Source: Margaritifera margaritifera | Taxonomy: Eukaryota > Mollusca > Bivalvia > Unionida > Margaritiferidae | DNA length: 64,000 bases | Direction of reading: 5' to 3' | Assembly: GCA_029931535.1 (NCBI GenBank) | Contig: JAQPZY010001200.1 | Location: 193,501-257,500, forward strand | In this document: in pieces, positions 21,085 to 32,776 of the stretch | How positions within the stretch are numbered: position 1 is the stretch's first letter | How the letters are laid out: each line of letters begins with the position of its first letter | Notes under the pieces: model-generated | The model's input: the letters and a program-made list of their open reading frames with translations, nothing else | What the model was told of the DNA's origin: nothing | Database searches by the model: none | Position numbers and translations under genes: made by a program

Positions 21085-23455
21085 ATGATCAAACCTGGTA
21101 GGTCTCGAACTCGGCGAGAGACTCCTCAGAGTCTGTATCAACTCCAAGCACTACAAGCTTACTCTAATACAGTGTTATGCAGCAATCAATCTGGCAAGCG
21201 AGAAAGAAAAGATCACCTACTGGGAACAGCTGCAAGTTGCGATATCCAAAGTCCCTAGGCATGATTTACTACTTGTTATGGGTGATATGAACTCCATAGT
21301 GGGATCAGACAATGCAGGAAGATAAAGTGTCATGAGCGGACATGGATACCACATTCTACAGCATCAATGACAATGGTGAATGGCTAATTGATCTGTGTGT
21401 AAGCAATGACTTAGTTATGGGAGGTAACTTGTTTCCTTGCAAAGACATCCACAGATACACTTGGACATCTTCTAATGGTAGAGACACAAATCAGATTGAT
21501 CACATCCTGATCAACAGGAAATGGAGTTTACTAATAGAAGTATGTGCCTTTAGAGAAGCTAATGTCAACAGTGACCTCTACTTGCTTGTCTCCAAGATTA
21601 AACTGAAGCTGAGGAGGAACTGCCTGAATGAACAATGGAGTCGAAGGAGTGACAGTTGTGACAAGTTCCGCATCGCAGAGATGAAAGCAATGTTCATCAT
21701 GGGACTCCAGAACTGATTCAGTACACTAGCCAACCTGATGGAAACCAATTCTGCTGATTATAAAAAACATCCAAATGGATTTCAATCTAGGAGATACATG
21801 TTGAAACAAGCAAAGAGGTACTAGGCTTCAAGGAAAAGAAAAGGAATAACAAGAAGTGGCTAACACTTGAGACCTGGAAGAAAATCCATGACAGAAGAGT
21901 CCTGAAAGAAAGACTACTGACCACCAAGTCTACAAGAATTCAGAAACTTCCAGAAGGTCCTTAACAGACATGAACCAGAAACCCCAGCTGATTCACTGCC
22001 ACCCACAGCCCCACTAGACATCAACACAAATACATCTACTGGGACTGAGATAAAAAAATGCCATCATGTCCCTGAAAATGGAAAAGTTCCAGGACTAGAC
22101 ACCATTTACACAGAAATGCTAAAGAAGGACACAACAACAGCAGTGACAGCCATCTCAGATCTCTTTACCTGTATATGGACTGAAGCAAAATAATCCCTAA
22201 ATACTGGACCAAAGAACTTCAACATCATATTCCAAAGAAAGGAGATCTGGTGTGGCTTCACTCTACTCTCAGTGCCCAGTAAAGTCTTCTACAAGATCCT
22301 ACTTCTACTAAATCAATCAGGTTATCAACAACCTCCCATACCCAGAACAGGCTGGGTTCAGCAAAGGAAGATGGTGTCAAGACCAAATATTTGTTTTGCG
22401 GAACATCATCGAGCTGAGCATCAAGTGGAGCTCTCAACTGTGTAGCAGCTTCATTGACTTCTCTAAGGTCTTCAATAGTGTACATCGTAACAGCTTGTGG
22501 AAGATTCTGGAATCCTATAGCATTCCTGAGAAGATAATCAAGCTGATAAAACTGTTTTTAATGAAAGCTTCGAGTGCTGTGTCATCCTGGACATGTCATA
22601 GTCAGACTGTTTTATTGTGACAAGTGGAGTTCGTCAGGGTTGCATCCTCTCCCCAATCCTTTTCCTTATCACCATATATTGGATCATGAAGAAAATCACA
22701 GTAGACAGACCCAGAGGAACCTAATGGACTCTTTTTTACATTCTGAAGGATCTGGATTTTGCAAATGGATTTGGCACTGCTTTATCTCAGCACACTGACA
22801 TGCAGGAGAAAGTAAATAGATTGTGTGAATCACCTGAACAATTTGTCTGAAACGTTAGCCAGAAGAAGACACAGGCCATGCACCTCAATCCATCCCAAGA
22901 TCCCATAACCATCAACAACCAGGCAGTAGAGGATGAAGAGAATTTCATATACCTAGATATCATTGTCAGTAAACAAAGTGGCATGAGCATGGACATGAAG
23001 TCAAGGATCAAGAAAGCCTGAAATACCTACTGCAGACCGTGACCCATCTGGAAATATCAGGAGTATTACCCCAAAACCAAAGTAAAACTCTACAATTTCT
23101 GTGCCAAATCTGCCCCCCTCTATGGATTAGAATGTTGGAGTGTCACCAAAGTTGACATAACAAGTTTTCTGCTTTCCACAATGGATGTCTTCACAGATTA
23201 TGACAGATCTTCTGGCTGAACAAGATCACAAAACAAGGATCTTCACATCAGAACAGAAATATTGAAGCACTGTTTAAGATGACTGGGACATATCCTATGG
23301 ATGCCTCCCAATAGCATTCCCAGAACAGCACTGAGATGGATGCTGCAGGGTAAAAGGAAAAAAGGAAGACCAAGGATGACCTTGCAGCACACTGTGATGA
23401 CCATTAATCAGCACTACATAGCCAGTATTGTGCTGAGATACAGTTCAACCATGTA
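21085..23455 (+). mobile_element. Decayed RTE-type LINE (endonuclease and reverse transcriptase)
   Basis: The frames are broken by many stops and frameshifts, but the order of domains is clear. The APE-type endonuclease reads about 21158-21620 (TLIQCYA, VPRHDLLLVMGDMN near 21279, NGEWLIDLC, RYTWTSSNGRDTNQIDHI). The reverse transcriptase reads about 22070-23020 (GKVPGLDTIYTEML; FSKGRWCQDQIFVLRNIIE; FIDFSKVFNSVHRNSLWKIL; SGVRQGCILSPILFL). The C-terminal part reads about 23040-23400 (WKYQEYYPKTKVKLYNF, KKGRPRMTL). Catalytic positions are lost: the endonuclease SDH is SDL, motif A FDS is FNS, and the FADD box reads FANG. Pattern and order fit RTE/BovB-like elements encoding an endonuclease-reverse transcriptase. 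It is non-functional. Confidence 0.9.
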
Positions 23456-23855
23456 CATGTATACATACATATTTTGAAAGCCATCAAAAACAAAAGTTGA
23501 AAACATACTTTTATAAGTTATCAAGCAGAAGTACTGTTATAATAAGTTGATAAAAACTATATATTTTGTTTTAGTATCATTTCTTTCAAAATCATTGTTC
23601 TTAAAATCTGCTTCAGAAGCTATTATCATTGTCCACCATCATGCACCAGTAATGACCTTGATCATTTGATTATCCACTAGAGTTTGCATGATAAGTATGC
23701 AGTCCACTCATCTAATTCCTATACTGGTTCACATGTATCATACATTTACACAGTTAAACTGTTGAGGGTAACCTCTCCCAATATACAATGCACAGTCATT
23801 AATATAGCATGTTTAAGATTAAATAAAACATATTTATTCCTACATCCAACTGCAC
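23456..23855. other. Non-coding stretch, no gene seen
   Basis: AT-rich. It may include the 3' end of the RTE element, but no clear tail is visible. The small open frame at 23684-23929 has no recognisable domain. Confidence 0.4.
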
Positions 23856-24840
23856 TGATCAGTAAGGGCCTTCTGAGTAGGCTAGCATGGAAGAATCTAT
23901 GTGGTTATGAGCTAAACACAAACACCTAATCCATGTTAGTAAAGCATAAATGTAGGTCACAGTAACCTTTGGTAGTAAGTGTATAGTACTAACAATGCAT
24001 CCAATTATCATGCTTCATGATTGGAACTTAAACAGCGCCCAATAAATGAACTTTAAACGATAGATTTCAACAGTCACTAAAGCATGAAAGATTGGTCACA
24101 GAGACCTCTTTTTGCAATAAGAGCGAAGTACTTTGTATCCCCTCATCATGATTCTATGTAGGATAGTATGCATACAGTAAAGAAATAAATACTCATGTGG
24201 TCGTGATCTAAATTTAACCAAAGCCAGTAACAGATGAAATACTGGTCACAATTACCTTCTTTTGCAATAAGGGTGTGGTACTAATAGAAACGTATATCAT
24301 TAATTTCATGGTTCTACTGTAGCATAAAGATTGCCTGAGAAATGAACATCCAACAAAAAATTTAACTCAAGTCAGTGAAGCATAAAATATGGGCCATCAT
24401 GACCTACTACTGAAATGAGGGCTTAGTGCTGATCAAGATGCATCCCTCCGTAAAATTTTATTATTCTAGATAGCATGGTATGTACATAATATGCAAAAGC
24501 CTATAACCTGCATTTCATCTTATACTGACTTTGGTCAAGGTTTAATGTTTAGCTCATAACCACATTAATTTTTGGCATGCCATATGCATACTATCCTGCC
24601 TAGAATCATGAAAGTTGGTGAAGGGATGCATCTTTACGAGTTCTACACTCTTACTGCAAAAAGAACTCTACATGTACTTGACCTATATTTCATGTTTCAG
24701 TAATTTTGTGAACATTTTGTGTTTAAAGGTCACTTATTGGGTACTGTGTACTGTAAAAATTGTGAAACTTGATTGGATGCATCTGTTAGTACTACACCCT
24801 TGCAACCCAAAAAGGTCACTGTGACCTACATTTTATGCTG
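23856..24840. repeat. Roughly 175-bp modular repeat with an orientation switch
   Basis: Plus-oriented modules up to about 24480 share GTGGTTATGAGCTAAACA, AGTAAAGCATAAA, GGTCACAGTxACCT, TTTTGCAATAAGxGTG and ATCATGATTCTA. From about 24530 to 24840 the same words appear as reverse complements (GTTTAGCTCATAACCACATT, AGAATCATGAAAGTTGG, AAGGTCACTGTGACCTACAT). The array therefore inverts near 24500-24530. No coding content is supported. Confidence 0.65.
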
Positions 24841-25189
24841 CAGTCACAGAGGTTAAGTACAGTGCTCCTGCGATTACTTGCCCATTTTTGTACAAGAAGG
24901 AAAATGGCAGCTAATTCAGGGTGGCTGATGACTGAGGTTCATCTGCTAGATACACAAACACATACAGACATACATACATAGATGGAAAGAAAGACATACA
25001 CAGGTAAATCCAAATAGTGGATCACTAAAAAAAACTGCACAGATTTAAAAAATGAATTTTAATTAAATCAAGCTTCTCATGTATTTAGAGAAAATTCCCT
25101 GATATTGATTTCAAAAAAAAGAAGAGAAACTAAACTCATAATAGTACCTATACTCTGATATCACAGAAAATAATGTTTTTTTAAAACTG
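24841..25189. other. Non-coding stretch, no gene seen
   Basis: It contains a short ACACATACAGACATACATAC-type run near 24955-24985 and is otherwise AT-rich. Confidence 0.45.
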
Positions 25190-25340
25190 TTTTGTCTTTT
25201 ATTTCCTGTCACTGGGAATAACATTCACCTCTGTCTTAATTTATTTTCTGAATAATAGGTAATATTTACAATGGCTACTGGAGACTTCTAAAAGCTATTT
25301 AGAGGTGAGCTATGTAATCGTTGATTACACTTTTGTTACT
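25190..25340 (-). repeat. Dispersed repeat with TGTAATCxxTGATTACA palindrome (minus copy)
   Basis: It is the reverse complement of the repeat at 20885-21005, sharing AATGGCTACTGGAGACTTCT, AGGTGAGCTATGTAATC and GATTACACTTTTGTTAC. The two copies face each other across about 4.3 kb. Confidence 0.7.
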
Positions 25341-25474
25341 AACTATACTATATCACTATTTGACCACAGAACCTGAGCCCAGAGCCTTAAATATAGCTTG
25401 AAGGTTTATGGCTATTATTTTGTCAAGATTTTTGGTCTTAGCAAAGCATTATGAGATTGGGATTTATACTTTTG

Positions 25475-26420
25475 TATATGCCTGCCATAAGGCGGAGTGT
25501 ATTATGTTATGATTTGTCTGTCTGTTACTAATTTCATTTCTGCACAGTAACTCTAGTTGTTCATCATCTACAGTTAACAAATTTTGTGGATGGCTTGCAG
25601 TTGGGGTAAGGAAGAACTCTATCATTTTGGGATCAAAAAGTCAAAGATCCAGGTCACTGTGACTGAAGAAAAAAAAAATTTCTGCAAAATAACTACTTTT
25701 CTTCACCATTTACAGTTACCAAACCTTATGGATGGTTGCTCTTGGGGTAAGAACCATATTGATATTGGGGCTCAAGGCTACTAACTGAAAGAAGACAAGT
25801 GGTGTCTGCACAATAACTTAGTTCTACACCACAGACCTGGACCAAACTTTGTGGATTTCTTGCACTTGGGGTAAGGAGGAAACCTATCGATTTTGGGGTA
25901 AAAAAGTGAAAGGTAAGTGTCACTGTGACTGAAAGAGAAATGGTTTCTGCACAATAGCATTAGTTCTACTTCTACATTAATTCTACTTTACAGACCTGGA
26001 CCAATCTTTAGGGATGGCATGCACTTGGGGTAAGAAAGAACCCTATTGACTTTGGGGTGAAAAAGATCAAAGGTCAAGATTACTGACACTGAAAGAAGAA
26101 AAATAGTTTCTGCACACAAATTTCAGTTTTCAATCATGCACCTTCATGAAAGTTTGTGGATGACTTGCCTACTGATTTTGGGGTCAAAAGGTCAAGATCA
26201 ATGTGACTCTGACCGAAAGAAGAAAATGTTTTGTGCATAATAACTTCAATACCTTGACCAAAGTTTGTGGAGGGCTTGCACTTATGGTTTGGATGAGGCC
26301 TATTGATCTTGGGGTCAAATGGTCAAAGTTCAAAGTCATTGCCAAACCACATGGAGAGGGTGTTTTATGTGAAAACAAATTATCATTGCTTCAACTTGGT
26401 AAAGAACTAATGAGGTGAGT
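25475..26420 (-). repeat. Inverted array of the TGACCTTGACC modular repeat
   Basis: It begins at the left with the tail read backwards (TATATGCCTGCCATAAGGCG, then TTGTCTGTCTGTTACTAATT). It continues with about six modules containing CACTTGGGGTAAGxAxGAAC, TTTTGGGGTxAAAAAG, AAAGGTCAAGxTCACTGTGAC and GAAAGAAGAAA. The right end reaches ATGAGGTGAGTTAG. It has the opposite orientation to 18130-19115. Confidence 0.75.
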
Positions 26421-26637
26421 TAGATTAAGCTACAGGTAAACCTGCTTTAGTGGACACTCTTACATAATAGATCTGCTCAACAAAGGAGAAAATGTATGAA
26501 CCCCATTTCTTAAGGTTATGTACATATTTCCCCTCTTTATAAAAGACACCAGTCTACAAAGAAAAAAAAAGTTTATGGTTTCTTGAACATTCTTATAAAC
26601 AGGTTTCAATGTATTGAAAAAATATAATTCATCAAAG

Positions 26638-26783
26638 GAGCTGCAGTGGTTCAGGCATTAAGACACTGGACTTGTGACCAGAAGAGTGCAGGTTCAATTA
26701 TCACCAATGCATCAGCCTGGATTGGGTAATATGGTGATTCCTTGGGCAAGGCACTTTATTCAACTTGCTTTTGCATGATATAA
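26638..26783 (+). mobile_element. tRNA-derived SINE (GGAGCTGCAGTGG family), copy 2
   Basis: The head GGAGCTGCAGTGGTTCAGGC has a decayed A box, a B-box-like GGTTCAATTAT (about 26691), and the tail CCTTGGGCAAGGCACTTTAT shared with the copy at 10683-10857. TCATCAAAG occurs on both sides (26629-26637 and 26784-26792), a 9-bp target duplication that fixes the borders. Confidence 0.8.
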
Positions 26784-26837
26784 TCATCAAAGTGTTGCCA
26801 TACCATAAAATGCCAAAAACTGAGCCAAATTTCATCC

Positions 26838-26995
26838 AACATGCAGTCTAAGACCATACCAGTCTAAGACCATACCAACATGCAGTCTAAGACCATACCA
26901 ACATGCAGTCTAAAACCATACCAACATGCAGTCTAAGACCATACCAACATGCAGTCTAAAATCATACCAACATGCAGTCTAAAACCATACCCATG
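26838..26995. repeat. 23-bp tandem repeat, about seven copies
   Basis: CATGCAGTCTAAGACCATAC plus CAA repeats every 23 bp, with one shortened 16-bp unit at the start and an A/G alternation (CTAAGACC / CTAAAACC). Confidence 0.9.
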
Positions 26996-26999
26996 TTAT

Positions 27000-28072
27000 A
27001 TAAGGGACCACATTACACTACTTTCATGTAGTTCTTTATAGTGAGGAACCACTGCACATGCAGTTATTTATAGTAAGGTAGTACTTTATTCTGAGGGACC
27101 AATGTACATATAGTTATTTATAGTGAGGTAGTACTTTATATTGCGGGGCCACTATTCATGTAGTTCTTTATACTGAGGGACCAATGTACATGTAGTCCTT
27201 TATACTAAGGGACCACTGCACATATAGTTATTTATAGTGATGTAGTACTTTATAGTAAGGGACAACTGTACATGCAGTTCTTTATAGTGATGTAGCACTT
27301 TATACTGAGGGACTACTGTACATGTAGTTCTTTATAGTGATAGATAATTGTACAGTGAGGGACCAATTTACACATAGTTCTTTATACTGAGGGACTACTG
27401 TACATGTAGTTATTTATAGTGATGTAGCACTTTATACTGAGGGACCACTGTACATGTAGTTCTTTATAGTGAGAGAGAATTGTAGAGTGAGGGACCAATT
27501 TACACATAGTTCTTTATACTGAGGGACTACTGTACATGTAGTTCTTTATAGTGATGTAGCACTTTATACTGAGGGACCACTGTACATGTAGTTCTTTATA
27601 GTGAGGGAGAATTTTATAGTGAGGGACCAATTTACAGTTCTTTATAGTGAGGGACCAATTTACACAGTTCTTTATACTGAGGGACCACTGTACATGTAAT
27701 TTTTTATAGTGATGTAGCACTTTATACTGAGGGACCACTCTATTCTAGTTCTTTATAATGAGGGAGAATTTTATAGTGAGGGACCAATTTACACAGTTCT
27801 TTATAGTGAGGGACCACTGTACAAGTAGTTACTTATAGCGAGGTAGCACTTTATACTGAAGGGCCACTAGTCATGTAGTTCTTTATATTGAGGGACCAAT
27901 GTACATAAAGTTATTTATAGTGTGGTAGCAATTATACTGAGGGGCCACTATTCATGTAGTTCTTTATATTGAGGAACCAATGTACATGTAGTTATTTATA
28001 GTGAGAGACCAATGTAAATGTAGTTTTTTATAGTGAGAGAGCAGTGCATAGTGAGGGACCAATATATGTCTA
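27000..28072. repeat. Tandem array built from a MITE terminus (about 32- and 50-bp units)
   Basis: CTTTATAGTGAGGGACCACT and close variants (TTTATACTGAGGGACCA, GTACATGTAGTTCTTTATAG, GTGATGTAGCACTTTATACT) recur more than 20 times. The core is the reverse complement of the terminal inverted repeat TACAGTGGTCCCTCAATATA at 211. Several neighbouring units are duplicated together, for example around 27290-27340 and 27420-27470. The minus-strand open frame at 27514-27738 is a repeat artefact. Confidence 0.9.
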
Positions 28073-29052
28073 TTTCTTTGGGTCTAAGCTGCAATATATT
28101 GTGAGAAAATCTGAACATTGAAAAAAAATGTAATGTAGAATAAAGAGTCTAATTGATTTAATCAAAATCTATCCCTGATGCTATTTGTCAAATACCAAAG
28201 CAACAAGATGGGACTATAACAATAATGCTTTGGCCCTTTTCTGCAACGAATTGAGAGAAAGTTGTGAATTTTATTGTCACCTGCATGTATACCATCTTGA
28301 TGGCTCAAAACAATGAAAGCCATTTCTGTGCAATTTATACTGTTATTAGCAAGTTTACAATATTGGTTATTGATTCTATCTGCAGAATGTATATACATGT
28401 ACATGTTAGTTGCTTTAATTTATAAATAATATAGCAGTCTGTACTTGCTACATGTACAGTGAGCGATGTCATGCAAGGCTTTTCTTGAGACTTTCCAATA
28501 TTTTATCTTTAATTGCTTGCTGAACAAGTTCTCAGAAGTCTTACCGTATATATCCTGAAATTCTAATGGCTCTTGATGGACATTTTTTCCATGATTAACT
28601 GGTTTCCTGTCAAACTAATTATATTTTAAAAATTTAATTTTTCTTTAAGAAAACTATATTATTGAATTCCACCGACACAAGTATTTTATTTCATTCGACT
28701 GTTTTTCAAAATTAATTATTAATTGACACAAAGCTGACTTACTACCTCAAAAATATGTAACACGTAATTGATGGGCATTTCCAGTAAAGTTGGATGTGTG
28801 AAGTATTTCTTTATAACAAGTCCAGATGAACCCACCTCATACATTCTAGTTTTCTTCAAGGGTGGGGGGGGGGGGGGGGGCTTATAACTTGACAAGGTTT
28901 TCTGAAATCAGAATTTTGAAAAAAAAATTCAAAAAGTGGTAAAGCATAATAATCTTATAATTAGAGAATAAATGATCCACCTGATATTTGTCAGAGCTGT
29001 GAATCAAACCTGGGTATAGGTGCAAAGATTTAAGCATTTACCACATTCAACG
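28073..29052. other. Non-coding stretch, no gene seen
   Basis: AT-rich apart from the G run at 28864-28880. The minus-strand open frame at 28162-28404 shows no domain. Confidence 0.45.
28864..28880 (+). repeat. Poly-G run (17 G)
   Basis: A run of 17 consecutive G preceded by GGGTGG. It could fold as a G-quadruplex on the plus strand and is also a likely sequencing-error site. Confidence 0.9.
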
Positions 29053-29373
29053 TACAGCTTTCCCTTATCATAACATGGTAGTCAAGGTCCATGTACCAAA
29101 TCGTGTTATATTGAGAATCGTGATATGTACAGAACCGTGATATATTGAGGATAGTGTAATATACCAAGCAGTGGTATAGCGGGCACTATCAAAATGTGTT
29201 AAATTATTGTGTTTTGATAAGGAAACGAAGATATAAGACTAAGTTTCACCTTGTTTTCTTTCAACTCATATTGTTATACATTGTTGTGATTTTGGTCATG
29301 GTGTCCATAGTAGCACTGCATTATATCCGGAATCATGTTATAATGAGGTATATTATAATGGGGGAGAGCTGTA
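29053..29373. mobile_element. MITE-like element, TACAGCTxTCCC termini
   Basis: TACAGCTTTCCCTTATCATA (29053) is mirrored by the reverse complement of 29353-29373 (TTATAATGGGGGAGAGCTGTA). Internal GTGTTATATTGAG / GTGATATATTGAGGATAGTG words repeat near 29100-29150. The terminus resembles those at 211 and 20046, so they are probably one superfamily. The plus-strand open frame at 29196-29558 overlaps its end and is not supported as a gene. Confidence 0.55.
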
Positions 29374-31012
29374 ATACCAAAACATGCCATAAGAAGTGTA
29401 CATCTCTATTTTACTCAAAACTCGCAAAAAATATACTGAGTGCACATTTCTCGATCCAGATACAACTCTTGGGAGGGAAGCAGCTTTTTCTAAACCCATC
29501 AAAACATCATAATTTGTATGGAATGTACCATTGCTGTGCATGTCTTGTTACTACATAACTTTATGCGTTAAAGCAGTCTAAAAAATGAATCTACAGTAGC
29601 ACATGCTTTATTCAGTGTGATCATACTGGGAGGGTTCCCAATGTAGACAATGAGAGCAAACTCTTTGACTATGTACAGTAGATACACATAGTAGGGATAT
29701 TGTTTAATGATATCATGGATGTGTGCTTATCACGATGAACTTGAACTAAATAGTTATTTTGTAAGCATACGATGTAGGGTTTTAGGTCCAATAAGTTACA
29801 GTAATTGTTGTGATATCAAAGTGTTTTATTATTGTTTCTTGTTATACTAAAGTAATGAAATGAGTATATGATGACAATATTACCTTTGTGCTGCATTATA
29901 TAAAAGATAGTCGCGAAATTAAGTTTTGCCTGAAGTGTACATCAAAATGGTTAAGTAGGAACCTTTATTGATCTTAAATAAAATATTAACTGTTAATCTA
30001 AAAGTTAATACGAAATTAAATGTAGTTTTAATAAAGTCTCTCCATTCCTGATTGTTGGGTGATCTGTACCTTAGTTGTCATCACAAAACATATTGTTCCC
30101 AATATGTGATGCTTTAACATTGATATCATAGTGCACGATCTTCAATCTGGTTTATACTGGATCGTACCTCTTGGTTGGCCTCATATAAAAATGTCCACAT
30201 ACTTTAACACTAATTTTGTCGTATGTATTCCTGGCGCGGTAATATAATGATCTTGCAAGGAATATTGATCAATCGGCAGGAAAATGATCTGAAAAATCAC
30301 CATTTAAAGATGTATAATCAAATTCTCAAAAATGACACCTATAGCTAAAATAGTCGGTAATGCATGCCTACATGACCAATGTATGACTTGTACTTTAATT
30401 AATATCTAAGTTTATACATTTCCTCCTTTGCAAAAATAAATGTTATTCCACAGTATTGATTCACGATTCTTTCAGAAGAATCTCTATACACACCTGTTGC
30501 TTTTACAAATTATTACACAGTTTTGCTCTTTATATTTGGCAATGGGAAATACTGATATAATCACTCGCACATGTTATATTGGCAAATGTGGAGAATAGTT
30601 TGAACTATAATTCAGGCCTAAGTAACATCTCAGATATTGCAAAAGACGGTTCAATCAATCAATTATGATACATTTTCAGTCCCACCTAGTGTATCACAAT
30701 GAGGTCTTAATTAATAGTACTGTCTGATTTCTATTCACACCAAAGTATGCATTAAAAAAAAAAATCAAAGTATGCATTAAAAAAAAATAATATCAGTGAT
30801 GCATGTGTTTTTCTGGAGATTTATCAAGGATGTTTCAGCAGAAGCCAAAGACCAATGGAATTTTGACAAATTTCATGCAGTCAGGCTGAACTAAGAGTCA
30901 TAAAAAAAAAATCAAGACTACCTGTGTTTTGTTTTAATAATAGTTTAATTTTCGTGTTTACCATGATTTTTGTCTGTTTTTAATAATTATTGATTAAGTA
31001 AATTTTATTTGT
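29374..31012. other. Non-coding stretch, no gene seen
   Basis: AT-rich, no long open frames, and one imperfect duplication (CAAAGTATGCATTAAAAAAA near 30742-30790). No exon with credible splice sites was identified. Confidence 0.45.
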
Positions 31013-32035
31013 AGCTCACTTCTACGAAGCAGAGGTTAACTATTGAATAACCCCCAGCTTTGGTGTCTGTGTCCATGTGGGCATCTGCACAAATAAAAGC
31101 ATATACATATGTATAGCCTCACTGCATCTCAACCATTTTCTCTGATGTACAATGACCTTGGCCTTTGACCTTTTGATTTCAAAATTATTAGACATCTTCC
31201 ATACCTTAAGTGAAAGCCCTCCACAAACCTTGGTCAAGATACATGGTCTGGAAATAAAGTTATTATGCAAAAACGATTTTTCTTCTTTTAGTCAGTGACC
31301 TTGACCTTTGACCCCCAAGTCAACAGTCTTCTTACCCAACATGCAAATTATCCACATAGTTAATTATTGAAGTTTTTGTACAGAACCACTTTTTCCTTTC
31401 AGTTACAGTGACCTTGATCTTTGACCATTTAACTACAAAATCAAAAGGATTCTTCCTTACCCAAAGTGCAAGCCATCCATGAAGTTTGGCCCTGGTCAGT
31501 GATGTAGAACTAATGTTATTGGGTGGAAACCATTTTTCTTCTTTCAGTCACTGAGACCTTGACCTTTGACTGTTTTACCATAACATCAACACTCTTCTTT
31601 CTTACCCCATGTGCAATCCATCCACAATATTTGGTCCAGGTATGTGATGCAGAACTAATGTTATTGTACAGACACTATTTTTATTCTTTCAGTCACAGTG
31701 ACTTTGACCTTAGACCTTTTTACCCTGAAATCAATAGGCATCTTTCTTACACCAAGTGCAAGCCATCCTCAAAGTCTGGGGAATGTGTAGATGGTGGAGA
31801 AATAGAGTTACACTGTGGAAACTATTTTTCTTTTTTCAGTCAGTGATCTTGGCCTTAGACCTTATGACCCTGAAATCAATAAGGTTCTTCCTAACCCAAA
31901 GTGCACGCCATCCACAAAGTGTGGCAACTATAGATTGTGGACAATTCAAGTTATTGTGCCGAAATGAAATTAGTAACAGACCAACAAATATATGGATGGA
32001 CAACATCATAAAATAATTGTGGGCATATAAAAACA
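31013..32035 (+). repeat. TGACCTTGACC modular repeat array with head and tail
   Basis: It starts TAGCTCACTTCTACGAAGCA and has about six modules with CTTCTTTCAGTCA, TGACCTTGACCTTTGACC (intact at 31296-31313), CTTCTT(A/C)CTTACCCxAxxTG and AAGCCATCCA. It ends with ACAGACCAACAAATATATGG, GGACAACATCATAAAATAAT and GGGCATATAAAA. The several overlapping open frames are not genes. Confidence 0.8.
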
Positions 32036-32250
32036 TGGATTTTAATTAAAGTATCCAATAAAATATAAAAAAATAAACATGAAACGATGCTCATTTTATT
32101 CCCTTATTAGATCCAGATAAAGAATTGATGTCATAAAATCCAGATTGATAAAATATATTCCAACACTGAACAAGAGTGCTGCAAACAGCATAAGATATGT
32201 CTGGCCTGTATTTAATAGTCCTCTATATTGATAACTTACATTTGTGTATA

Positions 32251-32776
32251 AGACACTTTTCTTCATTCAGTCAATGACCTTACCTTCTGACCTTATGACC
32301 ACAAAATCAATATGCTTCTTCCTTATCTCAAGTGTAAGCTGTCCACAAAATCTGGTCCAAGTGCAAGTCATCTGCAATGTTTGGTAACCATTGATGATGG
32401 ACAACTCAAATTATTCTGTGGACACAATTTTCTTCTTTCAGTCACAGTGACCTTGATTTTTGAACTTTTGAGCCCAGAATAGATAGAGTTCTGCCTTAAC
32501 CCAAGTGCAAGCCTTTCACGAAGTTTAATAAGCACATATGATGGATAACTCAAGTTATTGTGTGGAAACCAATTTTCTACTTTCATTCAGTGATCTTGAC
32601 CTTTGACAGTTTTACCCCAAATCAATAGGGTTCTTCCTTACCAAGCTATCCACAATGTTTGGTAACTGTAGATGATGGAATAATCAAGTTATTGTGCAGA
32701 AATGAAATTGGTAACAGATAGATGGACAAACAGCACAACCTTACAACATAATAAGGTCTGCCTTATGGTGGGTGTA
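32251..32776 (+). repeat. TGACCTTGACC modular repeat array, shorter copy
   Basis: Three to four modules with TTCTTCxTTCAGTCA, TGACCTT(G/A)(A/T)... and CCAAGTGCAAGxC words. The tail is AACAGATAGATGGACAAACA, then ACATAATAAGGTCTGCCTTA with a small ATAAGG...CCTTAT inverted repeat. Confidence 0.75.

Noticed and set aside
29196..29558. 120-codon open frame as a gene
   Set aside because: It overlaps a MITE end, has no recognisable domain or splice context, and the opposite strand is also open over half of it.
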